Positions 47,799-59,150 of a stretch of 64,000 nucleotides of DNA are shown in pieces. The position numbers and the translations under genes were made by a program. Position 1 is the first letter of the stretch; each line of letters opens with the position of its first letter. The notes below the pieces were generated by a model. It saw only the letters and a program-made list of their open reading frames with translations. It had not been told where the DNA came from and ran no database searches. Source of the DNA: Sambucus nigra. Taxonomy: Eukaryota; Streptophyta; Magnoliopsida; Dipsacales; Adoxaceae. The DNA lies in NCBI GenBank assembly GCA_949130495.1, contig OX422208.1, forward strand, positions 399,178,561 through 399,242,560, in the 5' to 3' direction.

Positions 47799-48636
47799 TG
47801 ATGATGCTAAGATTTAGCACCACCGGATAAGTGATAGTGAGCTCAAACAGTAGCAGCTATGGCAGCCATAGAGATGTATAAGTGTATAAGTATGTAGAAG
47901 GGGATGAGTATAAGAGGAAATAAGACAATGGTGTATAGTGGTTCAACCAATTTGGCCTACATCCACTGTGAGTGTGTGATCCACTAAGTATGGGCACTAA
48001 TGGCCTTGGATACAATACACATCAGCCTCTCTCTCTCTCTCTACTGTGTGTACAAGCAGAGTTTTAGCTAGGGCTACAGTTAATTGATCGATCCCCTGTA
48101 GGGTTGTAGGTGACAAGTATATATAGGTCTTGGGGGTGTAGTGTACCCCCCAAGTATGCATGGTGAATGTGAATCATGATCTAGCCAGTCCCCTGTGGAC
48201 ACCTGTAGATGCCAAATAATGACATAATATTCCCTCACGTGAGGGTGTGATTTTGTTATAACGGTCTCCCCTGTGCCATGTCAGCCTCACGCGCACTGTT
48301 CCACGCGTCTCCCAAACCACGCACTGCGATGATGTCACCCTCGGCCTATGGGCCGAGGCCGAGGGCAAAGTTCCCTCCGGTAGTGAGTCTGGTCTAATTC
48401 TGGCCTCGTACTGTCGTCCCCTCGTAGGGTCGTCTGGAGAGCAGTGAAGGGTCGGCCCCTCGTAGGGTCGGCTGGAGTCAATCGAAGGGTCGACCCCTCT
48501 GAGGGGTCGTATAGAGCTCGTTGGAGGGGTCGGCCCCTCGTAGGGTCGTCTGGAACATGATGAAGGGTCGGCCCCTGAGGGGTTGTCCATTTGGAGGTAA
48601 TCCTCAGCCAGGCCGAGGATATATACGGGTATATCA
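47799..48636 (-). repeat. 3' LTR of element H
   Basis: 838 bp. Includes a perfect 14-bp palindrome around CACGTG (48,232-48,245), a GTATATATAG (minus CTATATATAC) at 48,118-48,127 and five tandem copies of a GC-rich unit of about 38 bp (GTCGGCCCCTCGTAGGGTCG, about 48,413-48,592). The 161-codon minus-strand frame inside it is chance. Confidence 0.93.
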
Positions 48637-48652
48637 ATCACCCCCCAGCCCT
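48637..48652 (-). promoter_or_regulatory. Polypurine tract of element H
   Basis: On - the sequence immediately before the 3' LTR reads GGGCTGGGGGGTGAT, the expected primer site for plus-strand synthesis. Confidence 0.7.
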
Positions 48653-48866
48653 TAGCCATAGGTGCTGTTGAGATGGCTGAGGGATAGTGTTTTAAATGAG
48701 ATGCATGTATGATCAGTTAGGTGAGTGACACCTGGGCAGACACTCATTGTTGTTCCAGTTTCCAAGGCATGGCGGCTGCACACTTTTCTTGGGGCTTTAT
48801 GCCCTAATGATGCCTTCCTCGTGGGTTGTGTCCTGCCTTGGTCAATGGGCCCACTCATTGCTAAGG

Positions 48867-48874
48867 TATTTAAG
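48867..48874 (+). promoter_or_regulatory. TATA box of the element H aORF
   Basis: TATTTAAG on +, followed within about 15-40 bp by a C/T-rich tract (CTCTCTCTCCTTCTTCTTC), a common plant start-site context. A possible intron in the 5' leader runs from GTAATC (49,011) to TTTGTAG (ends 49,216). This gives a short leader before the ATG at 49,269. Confidence 0.5.
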
Positions 48875-49268
48875 AGATTTTCAAACTCTCTCTCCTTCTT
48901 CTTCTTCTTCGCGCCCAAGCCTTATCTCTCTAGAATTTTACCAGTTTTCATCGCCATTTTCTGCAGCCTTCAATCCTCCAAGCCTAGCAACGTTCTTGCT
49001 CTCTTTATCAGGTAATCTCTTTCACCCAGCGCTCTCTTTTGCCTTCATTTCTATTTGCTTTTTAGGGTTGTGGGGCTGCATTTTCTTTGGGTTATCCCAT
49101 AGCTTTTTCCGGTGTCTTCTCCGATAACTGGTTCTTGGATGTTCTTAACCAAAACCATTGAGTTCCTTTGTTTCGATCCAAAAGTCCAACCTGGTCAATT
49201 TCCCACTTGTTTGTAGCTAAGTTAGCTAACTTTGGTGTAATATCTCCAAGTGTAGAGTCTTCCCTTTA

Positions 49269-51652
49269 ATGATTAGGAGGCTTTATAGCTTAGTATCTGA
49301 ATTCCCATCTTTGAGAGAGAAGCTCTTTGCAGAGATCAGACGAATAGAGGAAGAGGAAGAGAGAAGACGAGGGGCCGACCCTAACTGGGTACGACCCATC
49401 TTCCCCATTCCTCTTGCCACAATAAAACCCTTTGAACCGTTTGAGTCTTGTGGGTCGTCCGCTCGTCCAGCCGAGACTCCCAAACCAAGTGAGATGTACG
49501 AGAGAGCATCCTCGCCAACTGGTGCTGGAACCTCTGACAGGAGGGAGACACCCGATATAAGCCCAGGCCGAGAGGCCGACGGAACGGTCCCCTCCGAGGT
49601 TGTTCCTGTAACAACCCTTTCTCCCTATGCCTTCCAAGTGGCTTTCCCCCAGGGCCCTTCGGCAGATGATGAGGCCGAGGGGGAGGGGACTGAGGACGAG
49701 GACGATGATACAGATGACGAAGTTGATACCTCCCATGCCTCGTCCTTTATCTCCTCTGTTAGGGATCGCGACCTCCTGATATGGAGGCATGCCTATGGAG
49801 TTCCCCCCAGCGTGACTATGAGGGTTCCCTCTGAGGATGAGAGGGTTTTTTATTGTGGCGAGGGAGAGGTTGCAGTTTATGAACAGATATTCAAAGTTGG
49901 AGTCAGATTCCCTTTACATACTGCCATCGTAGATATCCTATCTTCCCTTGGTGTTGCTCCCTCTCAACTTCCCCCCAACTCTTGGAGGACGATCCTGGGC
50001 TATATTTCCTTGTGGAAGAATGCCTTCACCGACGAGCCCTCGGCTGACCTATTTTTGGGCTGCTACAACATCACCTCCTCGTCCAAACAGCCTGGATATT
50101 ATCACCTGGGGGCAAGGAGGTCTGAGAAGAAACTCCTCCATGTGGCACAAACTTCCAACCATGATTGGAAAAATAGGTTTTTCTTTATCTCTGGGGAGTG
50201 GGATCCTGTCGCCGATGGTCCGAGGGTCCCCAGGAAATGGTCTAACCCCTCCATGAAGGCCAGATCAGATCCTGGACTTAGCCTGGAGGAGAAGCACATT
50301 GTTGATTACCTGAGAGGACGAGGGAGAGAGGGTGAACTTCCCAAATTCGAAGACCTGATGACCCCTCGGTTCCTCAAAGAAGCTGGTCTGAGGGTCGGCC
50401 CTCTGACAGAACTATGTGAGTTATACTGAACATTTTCCATTCTTCACTTATTTTTGAAGTGTTTTCTCTTTTTCTCTTCATTTTTCTGACGTGTCGTCCT
50501 CTTACCGAGTCGCCCCGCAGGTATATCAGAACAACTTTGGGAGATGACTGCTCCGAGCCTGCTGTCTGGTCTGAGCAAGAAGAAAGGGAAGGAGCCTCAG
50601 CAGGCTCCGAGGAAGACGAGGGCCGCTGGACCGACAATGGTGGAGCCGACCGCTGACAGCCATAAAAGAAAGGAGCCTGAGGCCCCTGTTGACCCTCGTC
50701 CAGATGCTCGGACGAGGTCCAGGGTCGTAGCCTCTGACGGGATGACCTCTTCGTCCAGTATGGGGGCCTTCTGGTCTCAAAACCTGGCACATCTGAGGGC
50801 CGAGCCCTCGTCGCTCATAGAAAATTTGAGGGCAGCCAAGTCCTCCATGTTCTCTGCACCCTCGGCCTCTGACTACGAGTTCCTGTCGAAGATGCCTCCT
50901 CCCAAAGTGTACGACTATGGTCTGCACGCCATTGCACAGGTAATGGTCTTGACCCACTTTTTTTTTTTAATTTCATTCTTTCACCAACTGTTTCCTCGGC
51001 CTCTTGACATGTGTTTATTTTTCTTATGCAGTCTGTGTGTGCCTTTACTTCGGCAACAAAATGGATGGCTAAGAACCAAGCAAAGTTCCATGAAGCCGAG
51101 AGAGCAATCCAACATGAGGTAGATCTTCAGTCTGAGCTTGACACTGCAAAGGTCGAGTTGGAAAGTACCAGGACTGAGCATACGAGGATCCTGGACGAGC
51201 TGACAAGGCAGCACAACGAGGACATTAAGGCCAGGGACGAGGACATCAAGGCCAGGGACTTTCTTCTCAAGGAAAAGGATGAGGCCTTGACCAACATGGA
51301 GGCCAAGTACAAAGCTGACCTTGAAGCAACCATTATGAAAGCCGAGGCCGATGTTGTTGAGGCTTACAAGGTTTCTGACGAGTTTCAGGGCTTCGGCCTT
51401 GAATATCTGGAGAGGGGGATCAGGACGGCCTGTCGATGGGTCGTCCTTAGATTTGGCGACGTCGTCTCCTCAGTCCGCCCTTCGATTGAGGCAGTCGGAT
51501 TGGACGACCCTCTGATCGCCGAGGCTCTGTCCCAAGTAGAATCCCTAGTGCAGGTTGAGGGGGTCGACACGTCTGAGGATCGGCCAGTGATGGTTGTTGA
51601 AGAGACCCTTTTGGTGGATGTTGAGACTCTGCCCTCTGACATTGTCCCTTAG
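49269..51652 (+). CDS. Intact three-exon aORF of element H (Transposase_28-like)
   Basis: Exons 49,269-50,415, 50,521-50,939 and 51,032-51,652. The introns are 105 bp (GTGAGT...CCCCGCAG) and 92 bp (GTAATG...TTATGCAG). Splicing keeps the frame: exon 1 ends in phase 1 and exon 2 in phase 0. The product is 728 residues with no internal stop. Residues 1-35 are a charged helix, 132-153 an acidic tract (EDEDDDTDDE). About 195-300 is the conserved core (GVRFPLHTAIVDILSSLG, SQLPPNSWRTILGYISLWK) of the plant 'putative gypsy type transposon' family. A basic linker follows, then a coiled coil with a duplicated EDIKARD motif in exon 3. It runs antisense to gag-pol and converges with it. Comparable antisense genes are known in Grande and Retand; the function is unknown. 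Splicing is predicted from sequence only. Confidence 0.85.
50416..50520 (+). other. Intron 1 of the element H aORF
   Basis: Donor CTAT|GTGAGT, pyrimidine-rich interior, acceptor CCCCGCAG|GT. Without splicing the frame stops at 50,427, but with it exon 2 is read in frame. Confidence 0.8.
50940..51031 (+). other. Intron 2 of the element H aORF
   Basis: Donor GCACAG|GTAATG, a T9 tract and acceptor TTCTTATGCAG. The intron is phase 0. Its removal joins the frame to the coiled-coil exon. Confidence 0.8.
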
Positions 51653-51820
51653 GGTGGCTGTCTGTAGCCCACACCCTCATAATGTACTTATTATTTTTGT
51701 ACTCTTTTTTGTAAAACACTTGGATATCTTGTATCTCACTTTTATTAATATCATATCGTCTCCTTTACTGTCTTCTATATCATCTTCTTGCATGATTTGC
51801 TATTTTTTGTTAGCCACTAA

Positions 51821-52905
51821 CCTTTCCCTCGTCTTTTTTGAGGACAGTGGTGGGGTCGTCCCCTCCATTGGCCCTCATTATAGCCGAGGGATTAAATTAC
51901 CAAACATGATTTAAACAATGTCTACCCTCGTCTTTCTTAAGGACAGTGGTGGGGTTGTCCCCTCCACTGGCCCTCATTATAGCCGAGGGATTAAATTACC
52001 AAACATGATTTAAACAATGTCTACCCTCGTCTTTCTTGAGGACAGTGGTGGGGTTGTCCCCTCCACTGGCCCTCATTATAGCCGAGGGTTCAATTTTCCA
52101 AATTAATGGTTTTTAACGATGTCTACCCCCGTCTTTCTTGAGGACAGTGGTGGCATCGTCCCCTCCACTGGCCCTCATTATAGTCGAGGGTTCAACTTTC
52201 CAAATTAATGGTTTTTAACAATGTCTACCCCCGTCTTTCTTGAGGACAGTGGTGGGGTCGTCCCCTCCACTGGCCCTCATTATAGCCGAGGGTTCAACTT
52301 ACCAAATTAATGGTTTTTAACGATGTCTACCCTCGTCTTTCTTGAGGACAGTGGTGGGGTCGTCCCCTCCACTGGCCCTCATTATAGCCGAGGGTTCAAC
52401 TTACCAAATTAATGGTTTTTAACGATGTCTACCCTCGTCTTTCTTGAGGACAGTGGTGGGGTCGTCCCCTCCACTGGCCCTCATTATAGCCGAGGGTTCA
52501 ACTTACCAAATTAATGGTTTTTAACGATGTCTACCCTCGTCTTTCTTGAGGACAGTGGTGGGGTCGTCCCCTCCACTGGCCCTCATTATAGCCGAGGGTT
52601 CAACTTACCAAATTAATGGTTTTTAATGATGTCTACCCTCGTCTTTCTTGAGGACAGTGGTGGGGTCGTCCCCTCCACTGGCCCTCATTATAGCCGAGGG
52701 TTCAACTTACCAAATTAATGGTTTTTAACGATGTCTACCCTCGTCTTTCTTGAGGACAGTGGTGGGGTTGTCCCCTCCACTGGACCTCATTATAGCCGAG
52801 GGTTCAACTTACCAAATTAATGGTTTTTAACAAAGTCTACCCTCGTCTTTCTTGAGGACAGTGGTGGGGTTGTCCCCTCCACTGGCCCTCATTATAGGCA
52901 AGGGT
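51821..52905 (+). repeat. 102-bp tandem array with a hairpin in each unit
   Basis: Unit starts are 51,821, 51,920, 52,019, 52,121, 52,223, 52,325, 52,427, 52,529, 52,631, 52,733 and 52,835: ten full units and a part. The first two are 99 bp with a different tail (ATTAAATTACCAAACATG), the rest 102 bp and nearly identical. Each unit holds CAGTGG-T-GGGG, a 4-base loop, then CCCC-T-CCACTG, a strong hairpin, with minor changes in the first and fourth units. The array lies exactly between the converging ends of the aORF (51,652) and pol (53,046). Confidence 0.95.
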
Positions 52906-53045
52906 GGTTCTCTGTAGATGTTTCCATGCGTGCTAGGACTGACAACCACAGGATGAGGGAAACACTGATATTTCTCATTAATTTTCCAAAGTGTTCTATT
53001 GGAGCAACTCTCGTTACAATTAGGGTCTATCAAGACCTTACAACA

Positions 53046-54319
53046 CTACTGATAGTATTTCTTCAAATGATCTGCATTCCAGGGGTTGGAAAAAGGTTCC
53101 TCCTCTAGGTTTTCTAGTCTGTAGGTCCCAGGGACGACTTCATCGATGACCTTATATGGTCCATGCTAATTAGGATGGAGCTTGTTGGTCTTTTGCCAAT
53201 TCTTCTTGAGGACCAAGTCCCCCACTACGATAGGCCTCTGTTTCACCCTCTGATTGTAGAACCTTGCGGTCCTCTGCTGGTAGGCGGCCTGCCGTATCTC
53301 AGCGTCCTCCCTTCTTTCCTCAATCAGGTCCAAGTCTAGTCTCCTCTCCTCCGCATTTTTCTGGGGGTCATACACCTGGACTCTATGCGTAGGAAACTCA
53401 ATCTCGGTGGGGATGACGGCTTCTGATCCATAAGCTAGCATGAATGGGGTCTCTCCGGTAGAGGTCCTCACTGTCGTCCTGTATGCCCATAGCACGGCAT
53501 ATAACTCCTCCACCCATCTTCCTTTTGTCTCCTCAAGCCTCTTCTTGATTCCATCTAGGATTGTCCTGTTTGTAACTTCTGTTTGCCCATTGGCCTGAGG
53601 TCGGCCAGGGGTGGAGAAAAATTGTTTAATACTCACCCTTTCACAGTACTCCTGTAGAGAGGCATTCTTGAACTGAGTCCCGTTATCCGATATGAGGGTG
53701 TTGGGGAGACCATATCTGCATATAATATTTTTCCAGATGAACTGGAAGGTCTTCTGCTCTGTGACCGTTACCATCGTCTCCGCTTCCACCCATTTTGAAA
53801 AATAGTCAATGGCTATGATGAGGAATCGATAGTTATTAATGGCCCTAGGCAAGGGTCCTACTAGGTCGATCCCCCACACTGCAAATGGCAATGGGGATGT
53901 AATGGAAGTAAGAGGCTGATGGGGCTGGGAGGGATGGTGGCAAATCATTGACATTTGTCGCACTTTTTTACGTATGCCACTGCGTCTTTCCCCAAGGTCG
54001 GCCACCAGTACCCCTGGGTGATCACCCTCTTCGCTAAGGATCTGCCCCCGATGTGGCTTGAGCACGATCCTTCGTGCACATCTTGCAAAATGGAAGGGAC
54101 TTCTGAGGGATGCACACACCTGAGTAAGGGGAGAAAAAAACCCTTTTTGTACAAGGTGTCTCCGATGACAGTGAATTTTGCAGCCCTGTGCCTCAGCTTC
54201 TTCCTTTCCTGCCTTGCTTCTGGCATCTCACCCTCTTTAATGTATCTGATCAGGGGGTCCATCCACGAAGCTTCTTGAGAAACATTTAGGCAATTACTGA
54301 GTTCCCTCAGCATCCTCAA
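53046..54319 (-). pseudogene. Integrase of element H
   Basis: The zinc-binding part (HEGSCSSHIGGRSLAKRV, GYWW, CDKCQ) is read in a shifted frame between about 54,300 and 53,930. It ends at a TGA (53,942-53,944). The catalytic core returns to the gag-pol frame: WGIDLVGPLP, IDYFSKWVEAE, LISDNGTQF and ANGQTEVTNRTI carry the D-D-E residues. The C-terminal module is cut by a TAG (53,166-53,168) within the usual Asn-Trp-Glu/His-Gly-Pro motif and ends NPWNADHLKKYYQ at 53,046. There is no chromodomain. The two shifts compensate each other. Confidence 0.8.
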
Positions 54320-54938
54320 TAGTTGGCCGAAGCAAAATTTCTACTGGGACTGTCCTCCTGATGTCTGTTCTTGTTGCCGAGGCCAACCTAGCAAGGGCAT
54401 CAACACGGCCATTGTCGAGCCTAGGTACCCTCCTTAATTTCACTTCTCTGAAGCCCCTCAGTAATGACCTCACCTTCTCAAGGTACCTAGCCATCCTCTC
54501 GTCCTTAGCCTCGTAGGCTCCTAATATCTGATTCACTACTAGCCTTGAATCACTATGGATCAAAATCTGGCCGACACTAAGAGACTTGGCCAAGGAGAGG
54601 CCTGCTACTAAGGCCTCATATTCATCCTCGTTGTTGGAGGCTTTGAAGTTAAACCTCAGGGCGTATTCAACGTCTGTGCCATCGGGTGCTGATAGTATCA
54701 GTCCAGCCCCACTTCCGCTGTCACAGGAGGACCCGTCAACGAAGAGGCTCCACAGAGACTTTCCCTCTGAAAATTTTCCCTCAGAGAGGGACCCTTGTCT
54801 AAAGATGTACCTTCCCTCTTCATTTTCAGTCGCTCTCCTTCTAGCGGTGCTCGTCTCATCCCTATCTGCGGGTGTGTCTGCGGGTTTATCTTCTGTATAC
54901 GTCTTCTCGAGGGTCTCACCCTCGACCTCGTCATCTTT
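54294..54938 (-). pseudogene. Archaeal-type RNase H (aRH) of element H
   Basis: Same frame as RT. SLWSLFVDGSSCDSGSGAGL (Asp), NNEDEYEALVAGL (Glu), ILIHSDSRLVVNQI (Asp) and NGRVDALARLAS (Asp) keep all four acidic positions. The open part runs from just after a TGA (54,939-54,941) to the shift at about 54,294. This second RNase H removes the RNA template and is diagnostic of Tat elements. Confidence 0.8.
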
Positions 54939-55031
54939 TCAAGTGAACTCAGCCACGAAGTCTGCCAATGCCTGCCCCTTAATGGTCGTCCTAGGCTGAT
55001 ACACAATATCAAACTCCCCCAGCTCTATAGC

Positions 55032-56666
55032 CTAGGCCATCAACCTACCTGATTTTTCTGGCTTGTGTAGGACCTCCCTAAGAGGAGAGTTGGTGAGGAT
55101 GACCATTGTATGGGACTGGAAGTACGGCTTCATCTTCCTCGAGGCATGGATCAAGGCGTAGGCCAACTTCTCCATCCTCAGGTATCTTTGCTCTGCCCCC
55201 TGGAGTGCTTTGTTGTTAAAATACACAGGATTCTGTATCCCGTCTTCGTCTCTCACAATGGCTGCACTGATAGCCGACTCTGAGACGGCGAGGTACACAA
55301 AAATTCGTTCACCCTGCACGAGTCGTGATAGCAGCAAGGGAGACCCTAAGTATGACTTTAGGTCCCTGAAAGCCTCATCACACTCTTCACTCAACTCGAA
55401 GGCCTTCCTAAGGATCTTGAAGAATGGCAAGCACTTATCTGTGGCCCTAGACACGAACCTGTTCAAGGCAGCAACTCTCCCTGTGAGCCTCGGAACGTCT
55501 TTAATGGACTTCGGGGTCCTCATTTCAATAAGGTCCTTTATCTTCTCCGGATTGGCCTCGATGCCTCTTTGGTTGACAATGAACCCCAAGAACTTCCCTG
55601 CTCCGACCCCGAAGACACACTTGGCCGGATTAAGCTTCATCTTGTATTTGTCCATCGTGTTAAAGGTCCTCTCCAGGTCTGCCACATGATCCTCTGCCTT
55701 TAGACTCTTAGTCAACATGTCATCTACGTAGACCTTCATAGACTTCCCAATTTGGTCTTCAAACATTTTATTTACGAGGCGCTGGTACGTTGCCCCCTCA
55801 TTTTTTAGGCCAAAGGGCATGACCCTATAACAGTATGTCCCCTTGTCGGTGATGAAGGCTATCCTCTCTGAGTCTTCAGGGTTCATGAAGATCTGGTTAT
55901 ACCCTGAATAGGCATCCATGAAGCTTATGAGCTCATGGCTTGCGGTAGCGTCTACCATCTGGTCAATGCGGGGGAGAGGGAAGTTGTCTTTGGGACAGTG
56001 CTTGTTGAGGTCTGTGAAGTCCACGCACATTCTCCACTTGCCGTTGGCCTTTGGGACAATGACTGCATTGGACAGCCATTCAGGGTAGATGACCTCTCTG
56101 ATAAATTCAGCGTCTTCTAATTTTTTGACCTCGTCCCTGATGACCTCATATTTTTCTCTGGAGTAAATTCTCCTCTTCTGCTTCACCGGCTTCACTCCCT
56201 CTACCACATTGAGCTTGTGGCACATGATTTTAGGTTCAATCCCTGGCATATCTACATAACTCCAGGCGAAAACGCTTCGCCTTCTCCTCAACAGTTTAAT
56301 GAGGTCTTCCTTGATGTTGGGCCTCAGAGACTTGCCAACTTGGACGGTTTTTTCCGTGTCATCCTCGTCGAGGATGATGGATTCTACCTCTTCCACAGCC
56401 TCTCCTTTCTTCAGCTTTGTTTCATCTCTGGGGTCTAGGGTATCAATATTATAAGTGGTTGTGACCCTCTTGTGTGCCTCCCTTTCTTCAGCGGAGTTGT
56501 AGTAACATTCTCTCGCTGTCGTCTGGTCTCCCTGAACTTCCCCCACCCCGTAAGGGGTTGGAAATTTGATCATCTGATGGACCGTAGACGGCACAGCTTC
56601 AAACCCCTTAAGGGCCACACGCCCCAGTATGATTTTGTAGGCCGAAAACACCTGCTCATCCATCAC
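55032..56666 (-). pseudogene. Reverse transcriptase and connection RNase H of element H
   Basis: The longest intact pol stretch, 544 codons. RT motifs: VIVPKANGKWRMCVDFTDLN, HCPKDNFPLPRIDQMVD, MPFGLKNEGATYQRLVNKMF and the catalytic YVDD at 55,719-55,730 (followed by MLTKS, where MLVKS is usual). The gypsy RNase H follows (VYLAVSESAISAAIV, RYLRMEKLAYALIHASRKMK) and lacks the first catalytic Asp. This is normal for Tat elements, where it acts as a connection domain. A TAG (55,032-55,034) in place of the usual Trp of the WAIELGEFDI motif ends it. Upstream a TGA (56,694-56,696) separates it from protease, in the same frame. Confidence 0.88.
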
Positions 56667-56693
56667 AAAGAAACTGACCTTCTTGGTGAGCCA

Positions 56694-57338
56694 TCACGGC
56701 CACTCGTCCACCATCCTCACGTCGGCCTCATATACCCCAAGGGGATGAACCCTTTCTCCACTGAACCCAATCAATGGATGATGGTAGGGGACGAGTCTAG
56801 CATGGATGAGACCCAAGGCTTTGAAGCATGGCCAAAAAATCACATCTGCAGAGCTACCCCCATCTACCAAGATCCTCGGCACCTCGCATCCGTGCACCCT
56901 GGTAGTGATGACGAGAGGGTCATCATGTGGGGCTAAGAGGACTTTAAAGTCCATTCTTGAAAACCCTACTATCAGTGTGTCCATATCAACCTTCTTCCTC
57001 TTTTCTGACTTGACCTCTAGGGAGGTTGCGTGTACTGTCTTCGTCACTGCCTTGGCCTCAGCCACATGGGTCTTCCTGTCGGCGACCTCAGGCCCTCCTC
57101 CTGCAAGACCCCCGGAGATCATTCCCACTCCGAGCGAGATCATATTAAGTCTCTTGACAGGGACGTGGTCGTCTCTCGATGGGAGGTCAGGGTCGTCCTC
57201 ATCATCAGAAGGGTCGTCCCCTCTTTTTTGAGGACCTTCTCTGCATGCATCGCCTCGCTTCTTTCTGGGGTCGTCCCCTCGGCCCCTCTTGAAGGCACCT
57301 TTGTCGACGTACTTTCTGAGCTTCCCTTCCTTCAGCAT
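56694..57338 (-). pseudogene. Gag C-terminus and protease of element H
   Basis: The frame continues from the zinc knuckle (KLRKYVDKGAFKRG), through a hydrophilic linker with GDDPSDDEDDPDLPSRDD, to the protease: FSRMDFKVLLAPHDDPLVIT and ILVDGGSSADVIFWPCF. The active-site Asp is kept in the Asp-Gly-Gly-Ser-Ser-Ala-Asp form found in related elements. It ends at a TGA (56,694-56,696), ten codons before the next open stretch. Confidence 0.8.
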
Positions 57339-58991
57339 CTTCTCAATCTCGTCTTTCAGAGCAAAGCATTTGTCCGTTACGTGGCCGTGGTCTTGGTGAA
57401 ATTCACACCACAGGTTCTTATTCCTCTTGTCGGGGGCTGCCCTCAGCTTCTCAGGCCACTTCAGGGACCGATCACTCTTAATCTCATTGAGAATCTGTTC
57501 ACAGCTGAGCGTCAGAGGGGTGTACCCAGCTAACTTGTCATCCGTGGATCTCTTCTTCCCCTATTTGTTCTTCTTAGGGTATTTACTCCCACTAGCACCT
57601 CCTCTTTCGTCTTCATATTTTGCATCCATCGCCTCTTCGGCGTTCATCACCTTTCCTGTTGTCGATAACAGTTAGGCCATCGTCCTCGGAGGGTCTTCAG
57701 CAAGCTTCCATAACAGCTTCCCCTTTTGAAGTCCTCCAATCAGTGTTGTCATAGCTATGCTCTCCTCATAGTCTTCCACCTCCAGCTTCTCCTTATTGAA
57801 TCTGGCTATATAGTCCCTCAGACTCTCACTCTTCCCCTACTTAACATAGAGCAGGAGGGTGGTCTTCTTCTGTGGCCTCACCCCAAAGCAGAAATTATGG
57901 ATGAACAGGTATGCCAACTGCTTGAAGTTTCCAATGGAATTTTTTGGAAGAGACGTGTACCAGACATGCGCAGCCCCTGTCAAGGTACCAGAGAAGGCAC
58001 GACACCTCATCTCATCTGAGATAGAGTATATGTCTATTGCTTAATGATACATCTCCATATGGTGGACGGGGTTGGTGCTCTCGTCATACCTTGGGGTGAC
58101 CACGGGTGGCTTGAACTTTGATGGCGTGGGGAAGTTGACTATCTTTGCCACAAAGGGTGAGCCTATGGTGTACCCCCTCTGAAGAGGGTCTCGACTCTTC
58201 AGTATATCACCGATCTTATCCTCTAACCGTTGGATTGAGTCATTCCAGGGCCTCACAGGGTCGGCCTGGCCGATGTTATCCCCTGCTGCCTCTCCGAGGT
58301 GGACGGAGGGTTCTGCCGCAGCAGGCCTGTGTCGGCTGTTCACTTCCCTTTGGCCGTCATCTCGTCCTCGGGGTCGGCCATCTGCTGCCTCCCTCCTGGA
58401 TCTCGCAGCACTTATTAGCCTGGATAACTGTTCTCGCAGGTCATTTACTGGGCCTAGCCTCTCAAAGGCCGACCCCCTGCTCAAGCGATCAAAAGCAGAG
58501 CCCCTCGGGCGATCATCAGGGTTTGGTCTCCCGCACTTTCCTCTACTGTCCTGGAGAGGTCGTACAGTATTGTTGGAGACCTCGTAGGGTTCCCAGCACT
58601 CTATGGGGGCCTCCTCTCCCTCCGGATCATCATACCTGTCCTCAGGGCAAGGGTTTCCTTACCTCCCTAGGCGCAGACGCCAGGGGTCAGCAACATCCCT
58701 ATGCCACTGAGGGGGTGGCAGGTCTTTACGTGGTGCCTGGGGTGGTCCCCTGGCCTCATGCTGTCCTGGAGCTGCTGCCGGAGTAATCATCTCAGGTGAA
58801 ACTCCTGGTGCCCTTAGTATATTCTGGCTTAGAGCTGTGAACTGCTCCTGCATCATCCGCTGGCTTGCTGCCAGAGACTTTAGGGCTGCCGCCACATCAG
58901 CCATCTCAGACTGAGGCGGCGGCTGACTGGAACTGGGTCTTCCCCCCTCATCCGGTGGGGGAAGTGGTGGTGGCGGCATCTCAGGTGCCAT
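57339..58991 (-). pseudogene. Gag of element H
   Basis: ATG at 58,991, chosen as the first in-frame start after the PBS. A Pro-rich N-terminus (PPPPLPPPDEGG) and a helical part (SLAASQRMMQEQFTAL) come first. A TAA (58,659) precedes the Arg-rich middle (58,484-58,300) and the FPTPSKFKPPVVTPRYDE capsid entry. A TAA (58,041) precedes the capsid core (FSGTLTGAAHVWYTSLP, SLRDYIARFNKEKLEVEDY), a TAG (57,837) interrupts the core, and a TAA (57,672) and a TAG (57,561) follow. The zinc knuckle CEFHQDHGHVTDKCFALKDE (about 57,385-57,325) leads on to protease. All parts are in one frame; stops, not shifts, break it. Confidence 0.82.
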
Positions 58992-59150
58992 GTGCTTGAG
59001 CTATGAGAAGTTGAACTGAAGAAAAGACTGGTGAGCTTGGGACCTTAGTGGGTCTCTTTCAATGGTGAAACACCACCTCTCAGGGGGAGTGTTGGTTCAC
59101 CACCAGAGTGCCCAGTGAGGTCAAGCTGTACAAAGGAAGAGACGTCTTAT
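58992..59150 (-). other. Short leader of element H
   Basis: 159 bp between gag ATG and PBS, with no gene. Confidence 0.6.

Noticed and set aside
48174..48659. 161-codon minus-strand frame, with near-identical sequence at 59,550-60,013
   Set aside because: It lies in the LTR of H and is duplicated only because LTRs are; the GC-rich repeats create open frames by chance.
49290..49790. 166-codon frame on - opposite the aORF
   Set aside because: Shadow of the aORF exon; no motif, and no position in the gag-pol order.
51821..52905. Regular array resembling a CRISPR
   Set aside because: Units are 102 bp, nearly identical throughout and have no unique spacers; it is a tandem repeat within a plant retrotransposon.
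54586..57533. Several 100-170-codon plus-strand frames opposite RT, protease and gag
   Set aside because: They are antisense shadows of the pol frame, start at non-ATG codons in part, and have no recognisable domain.
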